Positions 57,641 to 64,000 of a stretch of 64,000 nt of DNA are shown piece after piece. The notes beneath the pieces were generated by a model. The model saw nothing but the letters and a program-made list of their open reading frames with translations, had not been told where the DNA came from and ran no database searches. Where the stretch lies: NCBI GenBank assembly GCA_028753945.1, contig JAPNXP010000004.1:1798001-1862000 (forward strand), written 5' to 3'. The stretch's first letter is position 1; each line of letters opens with the position of its first letter. Origin of the DNA: Hexactinellida sp. DTS-2022 (lineage: Eukaryota > Porifera > Hexactinellida). Position numbers and translations under genes: made by a program.

Positions 57641-58853
57641 GTTGGTTGTCAAATTAACCTACATATATCTGTTTCAATTGAGTATGTATATATTATTATA
57701 TGTGCTCTATTTAAATTTCGAATCATTTTAATAATGTGCAAGGTATCATATATTAAAAGGTATGTAAATAGCAACTAAATATACATAATTAAGAAAATAA
57801 TTAATTTCAAATATGGTACTTCTAACATATCCATGATCCGTTCGTCGTTCCAGCACTCAGTCTTATTATTTCGTAGTCCACGAAATAATATTTTAAATAT
57901 TAAAGGTTTTGACCAGTTTTGTCCAATTTTTAAGGTTTGGACAGGTCAGTTAAACCTGGATTAAAACATCTGGTTTTAACAACTTGGCCGAAACCTACCA
58001 ACCCTGTAAAAGAGCGAAGTAAATTGTAATATTTACTGCATAATCTCTCAGGATTAACCTGAAAATTCGAATATGCTCCCAATTAGAATTAAAAGTTTAG
58101 TGTCGCTGCACGGAGTAAAAACTTTATAAGTCTATTAAATACGAGCCCTTCGGTGTCGGTCGAATCGCGACGGATCACTCTTTCACAAAGGTTGCTTTGC
58201 GACCTTTGTTTGTTTGTGTTATACACTACGTAACACAATTAACGGCCGCTTTGAAGCCTTACCCACCTCAAAATATCAATCTTAATAATAGATATGTCAC
58301 ACAATCTTATCTGTTTGAAAAATTAAAATTAACACATTAATAGCTCAAATAAATTTCGGCTCGACATAAGGATAGCTCGATTTTGTATCATCAATAACAG
58401 ACAATTTATGCTTTATTTTTTCCATAATAGTAATATGGTAATATGGATTTTTGGATTGAGAATGCATTTTGTACCTTCTAAATTTACTATAATACTTACT
58501 AGAAATACTTCTAAATAAACCATTTAGATCTAGAAATTAATATGGATTTGGCAATCGTATATAATTAGGAAATCCGTTAGGATTTAAAATGGATTTGAAT
58601 ATCAGCTACATTTTCAGTAAATATTCCTACGCAAAATACTACGGCTTGCTAAGGATGGAATTGCACACAATATTTCCAGCCAATTGATTACATTTTGTTT
58701 GTTCATTCCTCTATATTTATGCGGAAACATTACTAGACTACTTTTGAGAAGTTTCTCAAAAACCACAATGAAGTAATCAAAAATTCAACTTGTACATATA
58801 TGGTAATTTCGTGTATTCGGTGTTTGTTTTGTCAAACTTTCCTGGAATTTAAC
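57641..58853. other. unassigned sequence with one dispersed repeat
   Basis: 58137-58200 is the second copy of the CCCTTCGGTGTCGGTCG repeat (see 24014-24075). Around 57880-58010 TTAAAACATCTGGTTTTAAC and GTTTTGACC/GGTCAGTT words suggest an old inverted repeat. Nothing else is seen. Confidence 0.4.
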
Positions 58854-59303
58854 ACGAGTGTGAAATTGGCGAAAAGCTTGGACAGTATATAAATTATCTA
58901 ATTGTATTTATGTAACTTTTTAAAGTAATCAGACAAACTTTAAATTAAGAAATTAAATCAGACTTTAAACTCTATAGATAGGTTCTCAATGACGATATTA
59001 TAGATATTTCGGAAATTCAAATAAGTTTCGTTTAGAGTAATCTGACAATAAATACCTGGTTACATTCAATCTGTTTATTCAACTTATATACCAGAACAGA
59101 TAGTAGTTTTAAATAATTCAAAAATAAATATTGTACTGAATATTGATGCCACCGGTTCCAATATCAAAAAGCCCTCAGTTTGTGCAAAATCGATATATTA
59201 TTATGCTCAGACTTTACAGCACATAAATTTTGCACTAGCCCTGTTCCAATGCAGAAATGATTATGATCATTTTAGCATTCAATAAATAAAGTATAACCAT
59301 ATA

Positions 59304-59841
59304 CAGTCTACTCCGCTTAATTGGGACACGTTTGTTCCAGGCCTCTTGTCCCAATTAAGCGGAGATCCCAATTAACCGAAAAACCTTTGTAAAGCAGTGA
59401 TTTACCTACAAATTTTGGTTTTAAACCTGTTACAACAATTCATTCAATGGCTGCGGACCCTTGATTCTTCTCAAACCCATTGAATGAGCCATAATATTCT
59501 CTGGACCGTTTGATATATCCCTGAACCACAAGGTCATAATCTCTGGTAAATTTCGTTATCACTGAAATCATTAAGAAATAGACAATATTTAGATATTTTG
59601 TCCTGCCTTCATCAGTATTGAGAAAGATTATTAGAATTTGTTCTGATCAATATGAATTTTCTATTGAGCGAGCACAAATTTTGAACAAAATTTGTTTAGT
59701 TTGTCCCGATTAAGCGGAGTTTGTCCCGATTAACCGAAAATTTAGTAATAGCTTCTAATGAAAGGATTCTGTTCTTGGGGCGTTGTCCCAATTAAGCGGC
59801 TGTCCCGATTAACCGGTGTCCCAATTAAGCGGAGTACACTG
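59304..59841. mobile_element. pogo element, TIR CAGTCTACTCCGCTTAATTG
   Basis: Ends CAGTCTACTCCGCTTAATTG and CAATTAAGCGGAGTACACTG, with TA flanks. AATTAAGCGGAG motifs recur inside the left and right thirds. Related to 5512-5696 but 538 bp long. Confidence 0.85.
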
Positions 59842-59929
59842 TATAATCTAAAAGTCCAAAGTTATATTTTCCAACAGTATTGCATCATTATTCGGCGAGC
59901 ATCCATATTTGTATAAGGTCTATATATAT

Positions 59930-60075
59930 TTATAGACCGTCTATAAAAGCCCATGCGTAATAAGAAAAATTTTGTAGACGTCTGTAAACCGTCTATAAAT
60001 TATGTAGACCAAAAGCACCGGCTGTGTATGGGTAATAGTATTTAGTATATAGACGGTCTACAATGACTCTACATA
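59930..60075. repeat. GTAGACCGTCTATA-type repeats
   Basis: GTCTATA, TATAGACCGTCTATAAA and TAGACGGTCTACA occur in both orientations within about 140 bases. Possibly a degraded inverted-repeat element. Confidence 0.4.
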
Positions 60076-60082
60076 TAAGTTA

Positions 60083-60447
60083 CAGCCAATTCCCGTTAAT
60101 ATCAACAAGTGGGATATAACGAAGTACCAGCTTATAACGAAGTCATTCAATGGTCCGGAAATTCTTTTATCTTATTAACTTACTAAAACTTAGCATACAA
60201 CGAAATGGATATAACGAAATTCCGCACATAACGAATAAAATTAAATCCCATATAGCCTCTAAGCTATTGATTTTACTCCGTTAAAACGAAATCAGTATAT
60301 AATCAACTCCGGTTACAACAAATTCAACTTGTAATGAACTCTTTTAAGAACGAACTCCGCATATAACGAAGACGGGTTATAACAAACTCCGCTTATGATG
60401 AAATGAAACTACGGTCCCGAGCACTTCGTTATAACGGGGGTTGACTG
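60083..60447. mobile_element. pogo MITE of the GTTATAACGAA family
   Basis: Left CAGCCAATTCCCGTTAATAT, right CGTTATAACGGGGGTTGACTG, with TA flanks. The interior shares TTCAATGGTCCGGAAATTC with the copies at 37186 and 45922. Confidence 0.82.
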
Positions 60448-60556
60448 TATTTCATATTCGCACACATAATAGATAGTAATAGTAATAAATTAGATAATAA
60501 TTTAAAAATTGATAGATGCATGCAGTTCTATGGTAAAGAGTGATATCGTCGAAATA

Positions 60557-61375
60557 ACATTAAGTACACAGGTATTTTTGAATACCTGTGTACTCATGGC
60601 CTACTTAATATACGGCCGTGTATGTCACCGAGAAGGCCAGTTTATAAATTTCATTCTAGGATAAACTATGCCTCCCATTGTTATTATTTGGGTGGGATAT
60701 GGGGTAATCAACCATTGCGAGTCCAATGGAACCACTTTTGAGAATCTCAGATTTGTGGTTAAGCTGTTTAGGCGCCATTTAATGATGACACAACAAATAT
60801 ACAAAATATACAATTCGAGTCTAAAGAACTAAGAGAAAATGAAGATAATTTGCTAATATACTACTTGGTATACATTTTCCGAATATATAATGTGTATGAA
60901 TATGTATAAACCAGCAATTATATACGTTTTATGGACGAAAATAGTAAGTTCTAACTTGAATACTACTTGTAATTTAGCATGTGGTCGCTTTATAATTTTT
61001 AAAATTTTTAGAATGTCGCCATTTTGTGATTTAGTAGTCTTTGGGGTATGAAATATATCCCTATTTAGTATTCCTATTTTAAAATTATTAGAAAGTAGGA
61101 AGAAAATGAAATTTAAGATATTTGAATTTTTTTCCATTTTACCAAAAATTGTTACCGTCATCTTGAAATGGCGCCTAAACAGCTTAACCACAAATCTGAG
61201 ATTCTCAAAAGTCTTTCCATTGGACTCGCAATGGTTGAATACCCCATATCCCACCCAAATAATAACAATAGGAGGCATAGTTTATCCTATAATGAAATTT
61301 ATAAACTGGCCTTCTATTTTTTTGGCCTTCTCGGTGACATACACGGCCGTATATTAAGTAGGCCATTGTGTACTT
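60557..61375. mobile_element. foldback element with about 200-bp arms
   Basis: 60593-60795 and 61160-61375 are inverted copies. They share GGCCTACTTAATATACGGCC, GGTGGGATATGGGGTA, AATCTCAGATTTGTGGTTAA and AGCTGTTTAGGCGCCATTT. The outer tip is CATTAAGTACACA. In the left arm about 23 bases (GTATTTTTGAATACC centre) form an extra small hairpin. The open frames reported by translation are the two arms read on opposite strands, not genes. Confidence 0.82.
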
Positions 61376-61577
61376 AATGACAACTGAAAAAAGTTACCCC
61401 TAGTTACTACTTGTGTAGTTAAAGGACAACTCGAAAGAGAGATTACATTTATAGAGGATTACACTGAAAATATGCTAAAAGATACATAGTATAGAAAAAC
61501 TTGCCCTTTTTGGTGAGAATTGAGGGGCTCTACGTGCAGTGAAACATGTGCTAAAGTTAATAATATAAGTAGAAAAT

Positions 61578-61750
61578 TACAGCTGTGCCGACAGCATGTT
61601 CGTTTCGAGGTACAATCTGTTGGTGGTTTGATAGTGCTTCCGATAGAAAAGGCTGTCGGTAAAGTTGTAGTTATAGATTTTTTGTAATGTCATCATTATC
61701 ATAAAGGTGTCAAATCGAATCAGAAAGGTGTTTCGGAACGTAACGACGCT
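61578..61750 (-). repeat. dispersed repeat family R, copy 3
   Basis: CTGTGCCGACAGCATGTTCG and AAGGCTGTCGGTA are the worn arms of the hairpin seen at 34795 and 63505. CAAAGGTGTCAAAT-like text and GGTGTTTCGGAACGTAACG match 34920-34980 and 5010-5035. Confidence 0.5.
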
Positions 61751-62539
61751 AATTGCAATGGAAATTTCCTAAGTTTTCCTAAGGAAATTTCCTAATTTTC
61801 CTAAGAAATAGGAATATGTAAAGTATTTACTTTACTATTTTGAATAATAGAATTGACATCATCAAATGTAAAAGTTCCAAGTGTTTTAATTTGTATGAGA
61901 ACAGCTTCACTTACAACCAATCAAATAACAGTCATTATCTATCTATCAGTATAGTAAACTTACGTAATATGTTCTAGAGTATCAGACTATCAGAATACTA
62001 TAGAGTAATTACAATATAGATAAGATTTCTGATTTACGTAAAAACCGATAATAAACGTAGAATGGATAAGCGATCTATTCATTTTAATTGATATATAGAA
62101 ATAATATCTTTAGGATAATACAACCTCTAAATTTTCAATTGCTTAGACCAGAACCGAAATTTCGACATAACAGACGAACAAAGATAAAATTGAGAATTCA
62201 GGCTTCAAGGTGATCATCTCCAGGAAATTCTCTATCCCCTGTCTAAATTTCAAATCACTACAATCAATGGGGGTACCTGAATTTGTACTAACGATTTATT
62301 GGATTTTGTCCTAACTTTCGATATTAGTATTTGTCCTACATTTTTGTACTGAATTGTAGTGTATATTGGCCTACCTGCTCCTCCCCGAAAATATCGGATT
62401 CGAGAACTGATTTCAATAATATGGGAAAATATAGAATTTTAAATAATATGGAAATTGGAAATTATAGAATATTGAAATAATATGGAAAATATAGAAAATT
62501 GAAATAATATGGATAATATAGAATACTATTGGAATACCT
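61751..62539. other. no gene; short tandem repeats
   Basis: GGAAATTTCCTAA units near 61757-61800 and GAAATAATATGGAAAATATA units near 62400-62525 are simple tandem repeats. A minus-strand patch (EFSILSLFVCYVEIS, 62160-62270) is not recognisable. Confidence 0.4.
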
Positions 62540-63195
62540 AAAAACAATTATTATAGGAAAACTTTCAAAATACCCATTATATCTGCCCTACATATAGGAC
62601 ATTTAATTTTCATGCCACTAAACGTTCTGCACATCCTTGGCAAAAATCTGCATGAACATGATCACTATGCAAGAGTGCAAAATTCTCCTTCATTGGAAAG
62701 AAACAAATATGAGAAATATTTTCTTCTTCATCGATTGTTAAGTCAGTGACTCACCTCACCAGATGAACCATCAGAGCTGTCACTGTGTGGAATAATTTCA
62801 AGAGAATAATTTGCGCGTCCTATTGTTGATGCAATACTATTGAGATATTCAATTGGATTTAATGTACCGTTTGAGTATTTTTCATTATATTTATTTCTGC
62901 TATTTCTTTTTGTATTTGTATTTGAATTGGCGCCCCTAGTTGTTTCAGCACATTGAATTAATCGTTGTAATTCGATATTACATTGTCCAAACATGCCATA
63001 AACTGACTGACGTTAGAATGAGGTGTTTTAATTATTGATTTTAGGGACTTGTGATAAGATTCTGCCCCATTGTTAGTGGCATTTTCATAAATTAAACGAA
63101 CAGATTAATTTTTCCAATTAGCCAAGTTCTACTTAAATAATTTCTAAACTTATTAAATAGCTCTTTTTCAGTATCATTTAAATCAGTTGATGGTA
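62540..63195 (-). pseudogene. MULE transposase C terminus followed by a RING finger
   Basis: From the right: STDLNDTEKELFNKFRNYL, then LIYENATNNGAESYHKSLKS and IIKTPHSNVSQFMACLDNVI. The NATNNGAESYH box is the distal catalytic (Glu) region of MULE transposases. A linker rich in Asn/Ser/Lys follows (62743-62950). Then FALLHSDHVHADFCQGCAERL and, after a one-base shift, KIKCPICRADI form the second half of a C3HC4 RING finger at the very C terminus (62570-62700). The first Cys pair is worn (SHICFF). Two or more frameshifts; the catalytic Asp part is cut off by a family R repeat at 63200. A different family from the OTU-MULE. Confidence 0.68.
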
Positions 63196-63199
63196 TCGT

Positions 63200-63640
63200 T
63201 TTTGGACACATTTTTTACACCTTATAAAATTTGTCTGGTCCATAACTCTAAAAATATCATACTAAACCCGCAATTTTTATTTCACTATTGGATTCACGAT
63301 AAAAGTTCGCATGTGATGGGAAAGGGAAATTTTTATAATGGGTTTATTTCATGCCATAAATGTGTTTTGAAATTTCTTTGTTTATTCACACTTCAGTTTC
63401 AGTAAAGCTGTTAAATCTAATTCCATTGTTACCTTTGTCTCTTCAAAACTTGATAAATGGGTGTAAACACCTTGATGCGTTCATGACATGGCTAAAATTA
63501 CAAAATTGCAGCTGTGCCGACTGCAATTTCCTTTAGAGGCACTGTCAATCAACCAACGGAAAAATATAGTGCCTATAGAGGAACATGTCTCGGCACAGCT
63601 GCAATTTTTGGATTTTTATTTGTCGGAACAGATTACACTT
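63200..63640 (+). repeat. dispersed repeat family R, copy 4, with hairpin
   Basis: 63205-63440 matches 4345-4570. AACACCTTGATGCGTTCATG then leads to the hairpin 63505-63617: GCAGCTGTGCCGACTGC on one arm, CTCGGCACAGCTGCAATTTT on the other, with AGGCACT/AGTGCCT inside. Confidence 0.6.
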
Positions 63641-64000
63641 GGGACCAGAATAGGTTGCTAATAAATGAATACTGCTATTAACTGAGTTGTTAATATAGTT
63701 AGGGAATTTAACCTCAAATTATAGGTAAACCTTGAAAAAAATTGTTACCAAACAATTTATAAAATTATTCGAGATTTACAGTTAATCTCGAAAATCTAGA
63801 ATAATTTTATAAAATGACGTTTTAGAGTGTGGGTATGTGTATAATTTTACTCAGGTACCTGAATGGAGTCGAATGAGGGGTCACTTGATTAAGTTGGAAC
63901 ACAATTTGATAATGGAATTTTTACACATTCCTAAGACATTCCAGCGTTGCTATGGAAAAATTCTTCCAAATATGGACATGTGATATATCAAATTGCTGGA
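63641..64000. other. no recognisable feature
   Basis: AT-rich sequence. 63755-63815 holds an inverted pair (AATTATTCGAGATTTAC / TCTAGAATAATTTTAT). The end (TTACACATTCCTAAGACATT, TTGCTATGGAAAAATTC) is weakly like the inverted-repeat element at 33080-33130. Confidence 0.35.

Larger units (their letters stand above)
58854..61560 (+). pseudogene. second OTU-MULE-family copy, in pieces
   Basis: ACGAGTGTGAAATTGGCG at 58854 matches the MULE tip at 46053. 59115-59290 reads INIVLNIDATGSNIKKPS with CAKSIYYYAQTLQH, the first catalytic block with the YYY intact where the main copy has a stop. 59850-59910 (CCAACAGTATTGCATC, TTCGGCGAGCA) matches the C-x-x-H block. 61436-61520 (FIEDYTENMLKD, YRKTCPFW) matches FIDDYPENIERDTYRKTSPF of the main copy. 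Three other elements interrupt it at 59304, 60083 and 60557. The OTU part was not found. Confidence 0.6.

Noticed and set aside
60853..61357. Open frames of 141 and 83 codons on opposite strands
   Set aside because: They are the arms and loop of a foldback element; the same peptide appears on both strands because the arms are inverted copies.
62743..62994. 83-codon minus-strand frame as an independent gene
   Set aside because: It is the linker between the MULE box and the RING finger of one broken transposase.
1..64000. tRNA, rRNA, bacterial-type operons or terminators
   Set aside because: No cloverleaf with a TTCGAATC-like arm and no rRNA was seen; spliced exons and transposon types show animal nuclear DNA.

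Overview
The window is animal nuclear DNA from an invertebrate that I cannot name. It is AT-rich. It contains spliceosomal introns and a very dense population of mostly dead transposons. The only host gene I can support is a p190 RhoGAP-type gene (ARHGAP35/ARHGAP5/RhoGAPp190 family) on the minus strand. Three of its exons are visible at 56396-56156, 36818-36365 and 7494-7310. Their splice sites and reading phases fit together exactly. They encode about 294 residues, from the N-terminal GTPase-like domain into the first FF-domain region. The two introns between them are 19.3 kb and 28.9 kb, so most of the window is intron of one gene. The start, middle and RhoGAP ends of the gene were not found and probably lie outside the window.

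Everything else is repeats. At 1-7.3 kb: the decayed 3' part of a PIF/Harbinger element with a Myb/SANT gene, several pogo- and hAT-type MITEs, and the third RhoGAP exon. At 7.5-36.4 kb (the large intron): two copies of a THAP/P-element transposase, a hAT transposase interrupted by a pogo MITE, a Tigger fragment, a retroviral-type integrase fragment, a Penelope-like retroelement with RT, GIY-YIG and a hammerhead-like core, an element with about 410-bp inverted repeats, and a Helitron-like repeat family. At 36.8-56.2 kb (second intron): a ZMYM1-like hAT with perfect 8-bp target duplications (itself invaded by a pogo MITE that carries two small hAT MITEs), a non-LTR retrotransposon tail, hAT MITEs placed side by side, and a 6.6-kb MULE with about 395-bp terminal inverted repeats, a 9-bp duplication and a DDE transposase plus OTU-protease gene. 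The MULE is inserted in a pogo MITE and is followed by an inverted-repeat element carrying an integrase zinc domain. At 56.4-64 kb: a second integrase fragment, a broken second copy of the OTU-MULE, a foldback element, and the end of a different MULE whose transposase is followed by a RING finger.

The best leads are the OTU-MULE (46053-52656), the RING-bearing MULE (62540-63195), the integrase/inverted-repeat element (52921-54270) and the Penelope element with its possible ribozyme. All coding copies seen here carry frameshifts or stops, so they are fossils. Target-site duplications and TIRs were read directly from the sequence. Family names are from recognised motifs, not from a database search.
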